A DNA stretch of 64,000 nucleotides from Burkholderiaceae bacterium (GCA_947448415.1 CANFMT010000010.1:22380-86379); one strand, 5' to 3'. Numbered from the stretch's first letter, positions 49,401-57,951 are shown. Numbers and translations are program-made. Notes: generated by a model from the letters alone, not told the origin.

Positions 49401-49508
49401 TCTCAGTTTGTGACCTTGATCGTTACTCCAGTGATTTATCTTTACTTAGATAAGTACGCAGGTAATGGGCCTATGGAAATTCCTGAATCAGTATTAGAGG
49501 GCACCTAA
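46407..49508 (+). CDS. RND-family multidrug efflux pump (HAE1/AcrB-like)
   Basis: The 1033-residue inner membrane pump has 12 transmembrane helices and two large periplasmic loops, the usual RND layout. Helix 4 carries the proton-relay aspartates in LAVGLVVDDAIVVLENIMR near 395-413. GPIGLLFREFAVVVSLSIFVSAIVSLTVVPMLCSRFLP near 450-488 and FRPIMMTTFAALMGALPIA near the end are typical. It resembles the MdtB/C and MexK-type pumps. Only the adaptor is beside it; an outer membrane factor must come from elsewhere. The substrates cannot be read. Confidence 0.92.
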   Translation: MTLSELCIRRPVMTVLLSIATVVAGTVAYFKIPVAALPSFNTPIISVSASLPGASPENMASAVALPLEKEFSTIDGITVISSVNTLGSTSITLEFNNNRDIDKAAVDVQAALLRAQRRLPIEMVVPPSYRKVNPADTPVLVVRMNSPSVSLSELNAYAENLLSPNLSTISGVAQVLVYGAKRYAVRIRVHPDALGNRNLTMDDVASAVNKANSNSPVGVLDGPRQSITIYANPQLVRPEEFGNLIITQKNGLPIYLKDVADVIESYEDVKSFASANGERSIAIAVLRQPNANTVEVVNSIKQLLPELQKQMPDSIKLQLLNDRSLSIIEAIHDVNLTLALTVLLVVLVIFLFLKHASATLIPSISLPISLIGAFFLLYFLGYSLDNISLLGITLAVGLVVDDAIVVLENIMRYIEEGMEPLKASLKGSKEVGFTIISISISLVAVFIPLFFMAGPIGLLFREFAVVVSLSIFVSAIVSLTVVPMLCSRFLPKPGVHAKEYAINKKFDQFFDWMLKTYIHYLDIALCHRKIVLWGAISTFAITIFLFVTSPKGFFPEEDIGQIQATTEASEDISFTAMLKLQDQAAEIVTNDPNVESSISVVGGGSSASGKNTGRIFIILKPKSDRANMANVMEGLRKKFREVPGLQVYMRPVQNLQLGGRSSKSRYQFTLQSVGFEGVNEWADKLMQKMRADPMFRDVTSDSQLKGLNVKIDIDREKAASAGVSISDIRSALYSSYGEKQVSTIYTPVNTYYVILEAADEDRQYETDLNKIFVRGRATDKLIPLSSVATFVRTVGPTAVNHQGQIPAVTLSFNLAPDVFLGDATKKIEEYTKAIDLPPSIITSYGGDAAVFKNNQSGQVILILTALGVIYILLGVLYESYIHPLTILAGLPSAAIGAILSLRLLGFELTVIASIGILLLIGIVKKNAILMIDFALDAQRNRGMTPEKAIREACVLRFRPIMMTTFAALMGALPIAFGLGAGAELRQPLGISVAGGLIFSQFVTLIVTPVIYLYLDKYAGNGPMEIPESVLEGT

Positions 49509-49572
49509 TGCGGCAGGTCGTACAATTCTATACACCTACCAAAGATGTAAACGCATTGAAACCTTGATAAAT

Positions 49573-49606
49573 CAATGCTTAACTAGCCATTAAGCATTGC
49601 ATTTTT
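49573..49606 (+). terminator. Terminator after the RND operon
   Basis: A 10-bp perfect stem (CAATGCTTAA/TTAAGCATTG) with a 7-base loop is followed by CATTTTT, 64 bp after the pump stop codon. Confidence 0.85.
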
Positions 49607-49609
49607 AAG

Positions 49610-49665
49610 AAAATGTAAACAAAAGCCCGAATAAGGGCTCTTTTTACGTATTTCGTTTACATTTT
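49610..49665 (+). terminator. Nested hairpin, second terminator-like structure
   Basis: An outer 11-bp perfect pair (AAAATGTAAAC at 49610-49620 with GTTTACATTTT at 49655-49665) encloses an inner hairpin AGCCC/GGGCT followed by TTTTT. The inner part is a normal plus-strand terminator; the outer pair adds an unusual second stem. With the terminator just upstream, two strong stops insulate the pump operon from the accessory region. Confidence 0.65.
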
Positions 49666-49770
49666 TCAAAATTTATAAATAGGTGCCATAGGATGCTGAG
49701 CGAACCCTAACCAGGCAAGGTTCTATGACGGCTAACGACCCAAAGCAGACTCTCAAAGAAAATAGATGAC

Positions 49771-50606
49771 TCAGCGAGAGAAGGCGTAGGCCAATCCTAT
49801 CCGCCCACCCCAACCTTGAGCTCCACCTAAGTTGGTATTAACTGCGTAATAGCGAACCCCAAGGGTAAAGAGCAAAGGTAAATCACCAATTTCGATTATC
49901 TTACTGCCCATCAAGTTGATAGGATAAGAACGAGAACCAGTGCTTATATTAATTATCGACTCACTATCGAGAGTGATATTTCCATACCTTTTGGTGATGT
50001 AGGTGACAAAGGGTTGGATAAAAATATTATTAGCAGTAGCCCCAACGGTCGGGGTTGCTCCAACTCCGAAAGATTGATAGGCAGAAGCACCAATGACCCA
50101 ATCTTCCGTTCGATGAATGCCAATTAGGCTATAGCCAACTCCATTTTGCGGGCTTCCATACATCCAAGGCATGTTGGTGCGAATTTGTACCATTGGCCCA
50201 AAACCGAATGAATTCTGCAGTCGGGACTGACCTGTTCTGGTAAAAAACTTTGAATGATGGTTGACTTAAAACCAGAGCTAGAGTAGCCATCAAAATTCTG
50301 AAAGGTCTGATAGGTAACTTGAGGGTGAAGCACCCAGCTGTAATCAGAATTAATGCGATAGGGAATGTATGGCACTATTTCGGTATATTGAGTTGAGCCC
50401 TTATGAGCAGCACCAATCTTCTGGTCGAAATTGTAATAAATCGGTACGGATGCAACATCTTCCTGAGCCTCTAATTTACGTTCGCTTGAGATAAGACTCT
50501 CTTTCCCTGGGCTTAGTGGCACAGAAATTGAATCGGATGACTGGGCATTCACTAACGAGGCTAGAGCCAAAATGTTGGCGGCAAATAGGGCTCGAATAGA
50601 CGGCAT
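49771..50606 (-). pseudogene. Frameshifted outer-membrane beta-barrel-type protein
   Basis: Two overlapping minus-strand frames together make one protein. The 5' part (50124-50606) has a signal peptide and EDVASVPIYYNFDQKIG, and the 3' part (49771-50193) has GPMVQIRTNMPWMYGS and ends GGRIGLAYAFSR. Both halves line up with the intact relative at 54066-54926 (DMISVPFQYNYSRGVG, then GWGGRAVISFVFPK). The frame breaks in a run of six A at 50242-50247 (T6 in the coding strand); one more T restores a continuous frame reading SFFTRTGQSRLQNSFGFGPM. It may be a true pseudogene, a phase-variable gene or an assembly error. Confidence 0.8.
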
Positions 50607-50646
50607 TTATAAAAGAATTGAGATTGAGGTTACAGAGCTTAGGAGC

Positions 50647-50669
50647 AATCTCCGGTAAGGGAGATTTTT
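50647..50669 (+). terminator. Orphan plus-strand hairpin with T-tract
   Basis: Stem AATCTCC/GGAGATT with a short loop is followed by TTTT on the plus strand, but no plus-strand gene ends here. It sits between the lipase gene and the frameshifted gene, both minus strand. It may be chance or stop antisense transcription. Confidence 0.3.
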
Positions 50670-50701
50670 GAGCACAAGCTTTAATTGGTCAGACTATTAA
50701 T

Positions 50702-52003
50702 TTATTTTTTCAAGCAAGCATTTGTAAGCGCTTTTCCTGCAAAACGATCTTTAATCCAAGGTAAGAATGTTTTTTGCGCCTCTACTGGGCTGGTAAAGTG
50801 CGTGGCTCCATCTAACTCGACATGTTGAACATTTCCACCTAACTTGCAGGTTTGTGCTTCGTAGAGATCAACCTGAGACTTTGGAACAGCATCCTTTGTT
50901 CCGCGATACATGAGTACTGGTGCTGTAGGCTTGACGTTGGGAATGCCGCCAGCAATCAATGCATCAACCCATGCCTTAGTGTTAAGGGGCGTAGATCTAG
51001 ATAATGATTTGTAATTGTCACCATAGCTATACGATAAAGAGTCGCTGAGGACATGAAAACATTTGTTAGTAGAAAGCTCATCAAATACTTTTGCACCCTC
51101 TGGGGTAAACCACTCAGCTAACTTTATCTTTTCTGGATAAGCTGCCTGAGTACCTTGCATCAAGGCAGCCACATGGCCCCACATGAATATATTGCTTGAT
51201 AAGGGGGCAACTAATTCATTCATTGCCTTATCAGAATCATTGCTATTACTATTCATCGCAGCCTGCACTACTCCTGAAAAATTCACGGGAGACAGAGCCA
51301 CTACGCCCACAAGATCAATCCCATCATATGCAGTGCTGCTTTTTGCTAAATACTCTTTAGAACCGCCAGCGGATAGCACTGAATAGCCTCCCTGAGACCA
51401 TCCATAAAGCAATGCTTTCTTGCCTGTGCCTAATTCTTTTACAGAGCCAGCCGCACGAATCGCATTAATGGTATCTCGTCCATTGGTTTGGCCAACTACA
51501 TACTGATGCTTACCACCACCACCAAGACCCTGATAATCGGTAGCGACGACCACATAACCCTCTTTAATCAATTCCGTTAGAGAGAGAATTCCGTAATCCA
51601 ACCAAGAGTTTCCGTTGGGCAGGAAATACTCGTTTAAGTCGACTGCTGGATTAAGTTGCTGTGAAGGGCCGCAGTTTTGGGCGCTTCCAGTAGTGCCGTG
51701 TGACCACGAAACGATGGGGCGCCCTTCTTTTGGTGCTGGACCGGTTGGAGCAACTAATAGTCCTGTGGAAATAGTTTTAATGTCATTTACATCAGAAGAA
51801 ATATAGGCAATTCTCCAAGCTTGCGCGCCAAGCACTTCCGTTGCCACCTTCTCTTTCTTAACTATCTGACCGAGCTTTCCTTCAGGCTTTATTTTTGAAG
51901 CTCCTACATAAAATGGCGGAATCGCTGGAGCTGAGTGAGCAGATATAAGAGCAAGAGGGCCCAAGACAGCGACTAGCAATGCATTGCGATAGATATTTTT
52001 CAT
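50702..52003 (-). CDS. Secreted lipase-like alpha/beta hydrolase
   Basis: I place the start at ATG 52003 (433 residues), which begins a normal signal peptide ending ISAHSA. The catalytic Ser203 lies in LLYGWSQGGYSVLS. The Asp is probably in MYRGTKDAVPKSQVDLYEAQ and the His in ELDGATHFTSPVEA. SWSHGTTGSAQNCGPS near 99-114 is the oxyanion segment. The layout resembles the secretory lipase (LIP) family of fungi and bacteria, which hydrolyses triglycerides and other esters. Cys111 and others may form disulfides. It follows the lipoprotein gene by 103 bp. Confidence 0.83.
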   Translation of the reverse strand: MKNIYRNALLVAVLGPLALISAHSAPAIPPFYVGASKIKPEGKLGQIVKKEKVATEVLGAQAWRIAYISSDVNDIKTISTGLLVAPTGPAPKEGRPIVSWSHGTTGSAQNCGPSQQLNPAVDLNEYFLPNGNSWLDYGILSLTELIKEGYVVVATDYQGLGGGGKHQYVVGQTNGRDTINAIRAAGSVKELGTGKKALLYGWSQGGYSVLSAGGSKEYLAKSSTAYDGIDLVGVVALSPVNFSGVVQAAMNSNSNDSDKAMNELVAPLSSNIFMWGHVAALMQGTQAAYPEKIKLAEWFTPEGAKVFDELSTNKCFHVLSDSLSYSYGDNYKSLSRSTPLNTKAWVDALIAGGIPNVKPTAPVLMYRGTKDAVPKSQVDLYEAQTCKLGGNVQHVELDGATHFTSPVEAQKTFLPWIKDRFAGKALTNACLKK

Positions 52004-52106
52004 AACTACTCCATTCAAAATTATTTAATTAAAGGGCACCAATATCGCGTCAACATGTTTACAAACTAATATTAAAAATGTCCAAGCATGATGCCGCACT
52101 ATGAGT

Positions 52107-52514
52107 CTATTGCTTGATCAGGTCTAAAAACTGCACATTGTTATTGATATTCCCAAAGGTTGATACGTCATAAGTGAAATTACCATTTGTGGTGAACAAG
52201 AACATATAGGTTTTCATGGAGCCATCACCACCTGATCGTTGTTTTGCATTGATATCACAAACCACCATCCAACCAAACTTTGGTGTCTCAAATGCCAACG
52301 TCCTAGCCCAAGCTTTGCGTGGAGGTGAGCATTCTTTTGTCGGCATATCTGGGCTGCTTATAGCAGACTTTAGATAAGTATTCACCTCCTTATCAATTGC
52401 CGTCTGATTTGGTTGAGGAGGAAAGTTAGCTTGAGCAATTTCTGACTGAGTTACCGGGGTGGTGCAAGCGGCTAACACTAGAGCTAAACATAAAGAAAGT
52501 AATTTGAATTTCAT
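52107..52514 (-). CDS. Small lipoprotein, function unknown
   Basis: The 135-residue precursor has a clear lipobox LVLAAC with the modified Cys17 (LSLCLALVLAACTTPVTQ). The mature domain has EVNTYLKSAISSPDMPTKECSPPRKAWARTLAFETPKFGWMVVCDINAKQRSGGDGSMKTYMFLF, with Cys pairs that may bond, and ends in a Tyr/Phe-rich strand. I do not recognise the family. It lies 40 bp after the SYLF gene and before the lipase gene, in a cluster of envelope proteins on one strand. Confidence 0.65.
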   Translation of the reverse strand: MKFKLLSLCLALVLAACTTPVTQSEIAQANFPPQPNQTAIDKEVNTYLKSAISSPDMPTKECSPPRKAWARTLAFETPKFGWMVVCDINAKQRSGGDGSMKTYMFLFTTNGNFTYDVSTFGNINNNVQFLDLIKQ

Positions 52515-52554
52515 GTAGATACCCTTCAGAAAAAATAGAGATAGAGTTGCAGCC

Positions 52555-53145
52555 TTAATTTAGGTCATTGTTTTTGTAGTACTTTGTACCCTTGGCTGTA
52601 ATGTCAACTGCCAAGCCTGAATCAATTAATTGATAAGCCAAAATATTTGGTGCAACAAGCTGCGCGCCTTGATAAGAATCTCCTTGATTTTCATACTTTG
52701 CAGCAGCAGCTGCCTGACCCCCAAAGGTCCAGCCTGAATTGATAAAATCATCCATAGTCTCTCGATTTAAAAACACATAAACCATTTGGAATGATGTGAT
52801 TCCAAGACCTAAACCAGCCTGCAACTCAAGCATATCCATATAGGTAATTTTTCTAGAATTAGCCTGATAAACAGCACCCTTTCCAGTACCACCACCAGCA
52901 ACAAATATCTTCATTCCAAAATCACTAAATACTGCATATCCTGGCGACTTTTCAATCAAAAGTCTTGCTCTAGGCTCATTTATATATAGCTTTTTCAAAA
53001 TAGCTGCATTCTCTTTAAGAATTGCCTCTCTTTGCTGCTCTTTAGTTTGATTGGATCCAAAAACAGAACTCAATTGAGCATTAGCAAATCCTATGCTGAT
53101 GCACATCAAAAATAATGGAAAAAAAATCTTAGGTAATATTTTCAT
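52555..53145 (-). CDS. SYLF-domain (YSC84/DUF500) secreted protein
   Basis: The start was set at ATG 53145 (196 residues), which gives a clean signal peptide ILPKIFFPLFLMCISIGFANA; the frame is open to 53172, overlapping the upstream gene. The SYLF domain spans about 60-196, with ARLLIEKSPGYAVFSDFGMKIFVAGGGTGKGAVYQ and ELQAGLGLGITSFQMVYVFLNRETMDDFINSGWTFGGQAAAAAKYE. SYLF proteins bind phosphoinositides in eukaryotes and other lipids or membranes in bacteria. With a lipase and barrel proteins nearby, a lipid-handling envelope role is reasonable but unproven. Confidence 0.82.
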   Translation of the reverse strand: MKILPKIFFPLFLMCISIGFANAQLSSVFGSNQTKEQQREAILKENAAILKKLYINEPRARLLIEKSPGYAVFSDFGMKIFVAGGGTGKGAVYQANSRKITYMDMLELQAGLGLGITSFQMVYVFLNRETMDDFINSGWTFGGQAAAAAKYENQGDSYQGAQLVAPNILAYQLIDSGLAVDITAKGTKYYKNNDLN

Positions 53146-53168
53146 AAATTTAGTCCTGAAAATTAAAT

Positions 53169-54008
53169 TCAAAAATGAAATGTTGCGCCAAGATTCAACC
53201 CTTGAAATGTCACCTTTTGCAAGGAACCTGAACTTTTCATCTCGTAATACAGAGCTCGATATCCCAACGTTAAATCACCCCATCCATAAGCTCTACCAAC
53301 CCCAAACATCGCTTGCCAGGTCATATTGTTAGAGCCTCCACCAGATCCAATGTCAGCATAGTAAGGAAGATACCAAGCACTATCCGCAATTCGGTATCTA
53401 CCCTTCAAGCCAATAATGGGATCAGTTGTATTTGTTGTCATAGAAGGATTGCGAATAATATTCTTACTGCCAACATATTGACCATTTAAAGTCCCTGTGA
53501 GGTTTAAGTTGGCATTGATCGTCACGGTTGAGCTGATATATCTAGCCCCGAAAACCCCATCCATGTAAATAGATGGGGTATTGAGTAAGGTATACATCCC
53601 CACCGCAGTAATTGCCGTATCCTTCAAATTCGCCTTAGTAGAGAGATCTGCATTTACGGTGACACCATTTGGCATGGTTCCGGTAGCCGTTTTACCAGGT
53701 TGACTCCCTAAATTGGCATTGAGAAAATCAAGCCCAATACCCCAATTACCGTGGTGCGCCTCACTAGCAATCATCAACCCGCCCCTAATGTCACTAATCA
53801 CATTACTGGGACTCAAACTGGTTGTTTTACTAATTCCATCGTTAGTGTTGACCGTACCATTCACACCGACCGCCCAAATATAAGGAGTAACGCTAAAACG
53901 CCAAGACTGAGAGACTTCTGGCATCGGATTTTGTTGAGCGTGAGCTGGCACAATCGCTATAGCTTCAAAGAAACCAAGAATAAAAATTGCAAATAATTTG
54001 GAGCCCAT
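53169..54008 (-). CDS. Outer-membrane beta-barrel protein, OmpW/OM_channels-like
   Basis: The 279-residue precursor has a signal peptide (about 1-24, ending AHA/QQ) and then strands of alternating polarity ending in an aromatic C-terminus (GATFHF), the signature of an outer membrane barrel. Near the start SWRFSVTPYIWAVGVNGTV is typical of a family of uncharacterised betaproteobacterial barrels. Cysteines are absent. Its stop overlaps the SYLF frame only if the latter starts upstream. I cannot name a substrate. Confidence 0.78.
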   Translation of the reverse strand: MGSKLFAIFILGFFEAIAIVPAHAQQNPMPEVSQSWRFSVTPYIWAVGVNGTVNTNDGISKTTSLSPSNVISDIRGGLMIASEAHHGNWGIGLDFLNANLGSQPGKTATGTMPNGVTVNADLSTKANLKDTAITAVGMYTLLNTPSIYMDGVFGARYISSTVTINANLNLTGTLNGQYVGSKNIIRNPSMTTNTTDPIIGLKGRYRIADSAWYLPYYADIGSGGGSNNMTWQAMFGVGRAYGWGDLTLGYRALYYEMKSSGSLQKVTFQGLNLGATFHF

Positions 54009-54065
54009 CTCCTTATCCGATCAACTAGAGAGTTGCAACTTCAACAGTCTGGATGATTTGCATGC

Positions 54066-54926
54066 TTATTTTGGAAATACAAAACTAATTACTGCCCTAC
54101 CACCCCACCCAGATGGGCCGCCAGGAGTATTGCTCAGGTAATAGGTTGGACCGATACCAAACTGCACCGGCTGATTTCCAAACACCTCTAACTTAGAAAT
54201 CCCAAAATAAAGGGGGTTGTTAGTGCGGTGTGAATCATAGTTATATTGCGCCTGCGATTGCAGCATAAACGACCAAGCACTACTATTGGTATATGAGACA
54301 AATGGCTGACCATAGAGATTATTTTGCGTACCAAACGTAGGGTTACCGCCAACGCTCCAAGACTGGAAACCCAATATTCCATAGGTCCAAGGGCCATGGC
54401 GATTTAATACAACTGCAGTAACGCCTGCGCCAGTCTGCTGTGAACCAAAATAACCACTATTACCAGATGGAGAACTTAAGTAGGGTCCAACGCCCCAAAT
54501 CCAGGAGGACCCTGTGTTGGGCGCATAAAAAGACTCAATGGTGACGTTAGCAACACCGTAACCATTAAATCCAGTGCCACTGATCAAATGGGCAGATGTA
54601 ACAATGGGGCGAAAAATAAAAGCATCGCCACCACCGAGATTAAATGGAATCACGGGTTGAAATACAAGAGTTTGCTCAGATCCCGTTTGATTCTTACCAA
54701 CACCACGACTGTAATTGTATTGAAAAGGTACCGATATCATGTCTGCGATAGGGTTGGCCAATTTTTTTGCAATCTCAACACTTGATAGCGGTATCACCTC
54801 CCCTGACTTTGCGTTATCAGCTAACTGTGGACGCGTTAACACTTCATTTGCCATAACTTGGAATGTTGAGAAGCCCAACAAGAAACCAAATCCAATCGGT
54901 AGACTGCAGCGTATAAATTTTCTCAT
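54066..54926 (-). CDS. Outer-membrane beta-barrel-type protein (relative of the frameshifted gene)
   Basis: The 286-residue precursor has a signal peptide (about 1-27, ending VMA/NE) and glycine/aromatic-rich strands. NPIADMISVPFQYNYSRGVGKNQTGSEQTLVFQPVIPFNL and GWGGRAVISFVFPK frame the barrel. This matches a common family of outer membrane proteins annotated only as transporter or hypothetical. The gene at 49771-50606 is a damaged paralogue. It is the first gene of the minus-strand envelope cluster, divergent from the histidine kinase gene by 191 bp. Confidence 0.78.
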   Translation of the reverse strand: MRKFIRCSLPIGFGFLLGFSTFQVMANEVLTRPQLADNAKSGEVIPLSSVEIAKKLANPIADMISVPFQYNYSRGVGKNQTGSEQTLVFQPVIPFNLGGGDAFIFRPIVTSAHLISGTGFNGYGVANVTIESFYAPNTGSSWIWGVGPYLSSPSGNSGYFGSQQTGAGVTAVVLNRHGPWTYGILGFQSWSVGGNPTFGTQNNLYGQPFVSYTNSSAWSFMLQSQAQYNYDSHRTNNPLYFGISKLEVFGNQPVQFGIGPTYYLSNTPGGPSGWGGRAVISFVFPK

Positions 54927-54999
54927 TTTGAATCATCAAATATTAGCTTGTGAACCGACATCCTAAGCAGGGATCTAATTAAAAAATACGCTCTGAAGT

Positions 55000-55036
55000 A
55001 CTACGCCCTAAAGTACGTAGTCAGACCTTCTTAGGA
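55000..55036. promoter_or_regulatory. Dyad in the divergent kinase/outer-membrane-protein intergenic region
   Basis: ACTACG (55000-55005) and CGTAGT (55016-55021) form a 6-bp dyad with a direct repeat of AGTAC inside. A second pair, TCCTAAG (54961-54967) and CTTAGGA (55030-55036), spans it. The 191-bp gap separates divergent units and is a natural place for control by the adjacent response regulator. This is inference. Confidence 0.35.
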
Positions 55037-55117
55037 TTTACGTGAAATAAAAACCCAATCTGTAGCGCTAATCCACATAAAATGAAAACTATTCACTGCC
55101 CGTAATAGCGATAGTCT

Positions 55118-56548
55118 ATGAATATCTTTGTTTTAGTCTTGATCATCCCGGTGCTACTCACCATCGTATCGTCTGGCTCGCTCTATTTTTCGTTTAAAGC
55201 AAAAGTAGATGAATCAGGCCGCTATTTCTTATTGGCAGAATTTCTTTGGCTGATGACATTGCTCATCGTTATTGTGATGAATCTTCAACCAAGTCTAGTA
55301 TCAACCTCGTCTTTCTTTGCTATTTCAGTAGCCACCCTCTTCTCCGAGGTAGTGATACTATTAAGTATTGAGGCATTAACCAAAAAAATCCAAAATCGTA
55401 AATTTATTTACTGGATCATTTTTGTAATAATTTACTGCGGATTTATTGAGTATTGCCGCTATACCATCAGCCCTCTAATACCACTGTTTTTTTTCTCGAT
55501 TTTTTCAATCTGCGTTACATCATTTACTTATATCACCTGCAAGAGAATAAATAGCAATGGGCTTGGGAATAATCTATTTATTCAATGGATTACTTATACA
55601 GAAATAGCCCTAACGGTAATTCATATATTACGACTCGCAAGTTATTTCACCGACACCCCCATGGTGGCAATTAACCCTCAACCTTTACCTACAATTTTTT
55701 TCTCGATTTGGCTATCGATTAATCTAGTTCGATACTTTTCTTATTTAGCGTTAAGAGTCAGTTGGGTCGATCCAAGGGCCAGCAGTGAAAATGCTCTAAA
55801 TCAAAACTTAGTAAAACTAACAAATGAAAAAGAGCAATTTTTGCAAGGTTTAATGTCATCCAATAGAGCCTTGGGTATTAGCGCACTGGCAAATTCATTA
55901 GCCCATCAATTAAGCCAGCCCATTACTGGCATCACTTTACAAACCGAGTCGGTCAAGCGGGAACTTCTTAACCAAGGAAATCAAGAAAAATCAGTTCAAA
56001 TACTGGACACCGTGACGGAGCAACTGAGCAAAGTATCTGCATTAGTCACCAACTTGAGAAGACTCTTTGGTGGTAAAGAATCTGAATTTAAGCCTTTTAA
56101 TCTTCAGGGGGCCTGTGAAGAAGCATTGGAAATCATAAAGCCTACGTTGGATTCAAAAAATATCTCTCTAACTAGAACCTTCACTAACAGCCCAATCGTC
56201 TTTGGCAACCCTATTCAAATTCAACAAGTCCTCATTAATATATTTAATAACGCCATTGACGCGATTGATATCGTTGAAAAAACTAAGGCCCATGATCGTA
56301 AAATTGATTTAATCATTTCGCAAGATCAATCTTTTGCAGTCATTGCCATTGAAGATACTGGGGGTGGCATATCACCCAAAATTATGTCAGCAATGTTTGA
56401 GCTTTATCAGAGCACAAAATCAGATGGTCTTGGTATTGGCTTATGGCTTTGTAAGGCAATTATCGATAAACATCATGGCAGCATTACTGCCTCAAATCAG
56501 CCATCAGGTGGGGCGATAATTGAAATACGCCTCCCGTTAGCCAACTAA
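55118..56548 (+). CDS. Membrane-bound sensor histidine kinase
   Basis: The 476-residue kinase has about seven N-terminal hydrophobic helices (to residue 220) in place of a periplasmic sensor domain, followed by a short coiled coil. The phosphoacceptor His263 is in ALANSLAHQLSQPITGITLQTESV. The ATP-binding N, G1 and G2 boxes are QVLINIFNNAIDAID, IAIEDTGGGIS and GLGIGLWLCKAIID near 370-445. Sensing through membrane helices suggests a lipid, quinone or membrane-state input. The response regulator starts 15 bp later, so they form a pair. Confidence 0.92.
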   Translation: MNIFVLVLIIPVLLTIVSSGSLYFSFKAKVDESGRYFLLAEFLWLMTLLIVIVMNLQPSLVSTSSFFAISVATLFSEVVILLSIEALTKKIQNRKFIYWIIFVIIYCGFIEYCRYTISPLIPLFFFSIFSICVTSFTYITCKRINSNGLGNNLFIQWITYTEIALTVIHILRLASYFTDTPMVAINPQPLPTIFFSIWLSINLVRYFSYLALRVSWVDPRASSENALNQNLVKLTNEKEQFLQGLMSSNRALGISALANSLAHQLSQPITGITLQTESVKRELLNQGNQEKSVQILDTVTEQLSKVSALVTNLRRLFGGKESEFKPFNLQGACEEALEIIKPTLDSKNISLTRTFTNSPIVFGNPIQIQQVLINIFNNAIDAIDIVEKTKAHDRKIDLIISQDQSFAVIAIEDTGGGISPKIMSAMFELYQSTKSDGLGIGLWLCKAIIDKHHGSITASNQPSGGAIIEIRLPLAN

Positions 56549-56563
56549 TTACGTAAAACGAAT

Positions 56564-57211
56564 ATGACCATGAGAAATGCCAAGGTAATTATTGTTGATG
56601 ATGAATCTATTGTTCGGGCAGGCCTAGAAAATTGGCTCTCCCAGGACTACGAAGTGAAAAGCTTTGACTCAGCAAAATCTTTTTTAGATGCTTTTGAGCA
56701 ATTTGAATTCGAAGATCATTTACCAACCTGTATCCTGCTTGACCTCCAAATGCCCGAGATGAATGGTCTTGAGTTACAAAAAACCCTCAAGCTCATGAAC
56801 GCAGAATTTCCAATCATTTTTATGAGCGGTAACGCTCAGCAGATTGACATAATTAACGCATGGCAAGGCGGTGCAGCTGACTTCATTCTCAAGCCCTTTA
56901 CTGCATCTCAAATTACAGATGCCCTAGATAAGAACTTTAAAAAAATTAGCAGGCACAAAAATTTTGCTAGTAATGAAATACTTAGAAAGCTTATTGATAT
57001 ACCCATCACAAAACGAGAAGCTGAAGTATTGCTTCTTCTGGGAAATGGTCACCGCCAACCTGAAGTAGCCAAATTACTTGGGATAGCCCCTAGAACAGTA
57101 AAGATGTATCGGACCTTCTTAAGAGATAAATTGAGCTTGAACACACTTGGTGAGTTAATTAAATATTGCCAAAATTACGAGCACTCAATTAAAAGAATTG
57201 CTGAAAAATAA
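56564..57211 (+). CDS. Response regulator, FixJ/LuxR-type
   Basis: The 215-residue regulator has an N-terminal receiver domain with phospho-acceptor Asp60 (CILLDLQMPEMNG) and acidic residues Asp12-Asp13, and Lys of FILKPF near 107. A LuxR-type DNA-binding helix-turn-helix is at about 145-205 (ITKREAEVLLLLGNGHRQPEVAKLLGIAPRTVKMYRTFLRDKL). It follows the kinase by 15 bp. It probably controls the divergent envelope genes and the genes downstream. Confidence 0.93.
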   Translation: MTMRNAKVIIVDDESIVRAGLENWLSQDYEVKSFDSAKSFLDAFEQFEFEDHLPTCILLDLQMPEMNGLELQKTLKLMNAEFPIIFMSGNAQQIDIINAWQGGAADFILKPFTASQITDALDKNFKKISRHKNFASNEILRKLIDIPITKREAEVLLLLGNGHRQPEVAKLLGIAPRTVKMYRTFLRDKLSLNTLGELIKYCQNYEHSIKRIAEK

Positions 57212-57351
57212 TATTGACTTATGGCTCGCATCAATAAGAGACTTTTTCATTATTGCAAATAAATTTGTAATTCTCAGAGGGTCTCAACTATGAATACGTC
57301 AACGTTTCTTTCACATCTTCAAATAATCAATATTTAACGGGGGATATCCAT

Positions 57352-57891
57352 ATGACTGAACAAAAAACTAATGAAATTCCCAAACCCAACGCCACCGAAA
57401 ATTTAAGTAAGCTTTTAAATAGTAATTTTTTTATCTGGTTTTTATCTTCTATCATTATCTCTGGTGGAGCAACGCTTTATAACAACTCACAACACCATTT
57501 TGAGGCTGAGTCTAACAAGCAAAAAGAAATTAATAACTCCCAATTCGAAATCATTAATCGTCTTAATAGCATGAGCTATCTAATGAAGCGCGCCAAAACT
57601 ATGGGCGATGTAAAACATGCATTATCGGGCACTCATAAAAGTCTAGGGCCCGTTATTCCTGAATACGAAAATGTCAATATTGCAGCATTGTATTTTAAGA
57701 TATATCAGTTAAGTGGTACAAGAAATGCAGAAATTGGGGCATACCTCCGCGAACTGGATGAGTTTCAGCTTGCCTCTCAAATTGATGATCCATCTACACC
57801 ACTAAAGGATGCAGATAAAAACAAAATACTCAATCTAATTCACAATCTAAAAGAGTATGAAGAGAAGCAAATTATAGAATTTAAAAGATAG
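57352..57891 (+). CDS. Protein with one membrane helix, function unknown
   Basis: The 179-residue protein has one hydrophobic helix near 27-42 (FFIWFLSSIIISGGATLY), then a helical, charged domain with no recognised family. The start ATG is preceded by GGGGGATATCC. It lies 140 bp after the response regulator and 60 bp before a DUF4239-like gene. Together they may be regulated by the two-component pair. Homologues are not obvious to me. Confidence 0.6.
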   Translation: MTEQKTNEIPKPNATENLSKLLNSNFFIWFLSSIIISGGATLYNNSQHHFEAESNKQKEINNSQFEIINRLNSMSYLMKRAKTMGDVKHALSGTHKSLGPVIPEYENVNIAALYFKIYQLSGTRNAEIGAYLRELDEFQLASQIDDPSTPLKDADKNKILNLIHNLKEYEEKQIIEFKR

Positions 57892-57951
57892 CATCATTCT
57901 TTTTTAAAACCCAATATAACTATTAACTTCAAATATTTTCACATTAATAAT

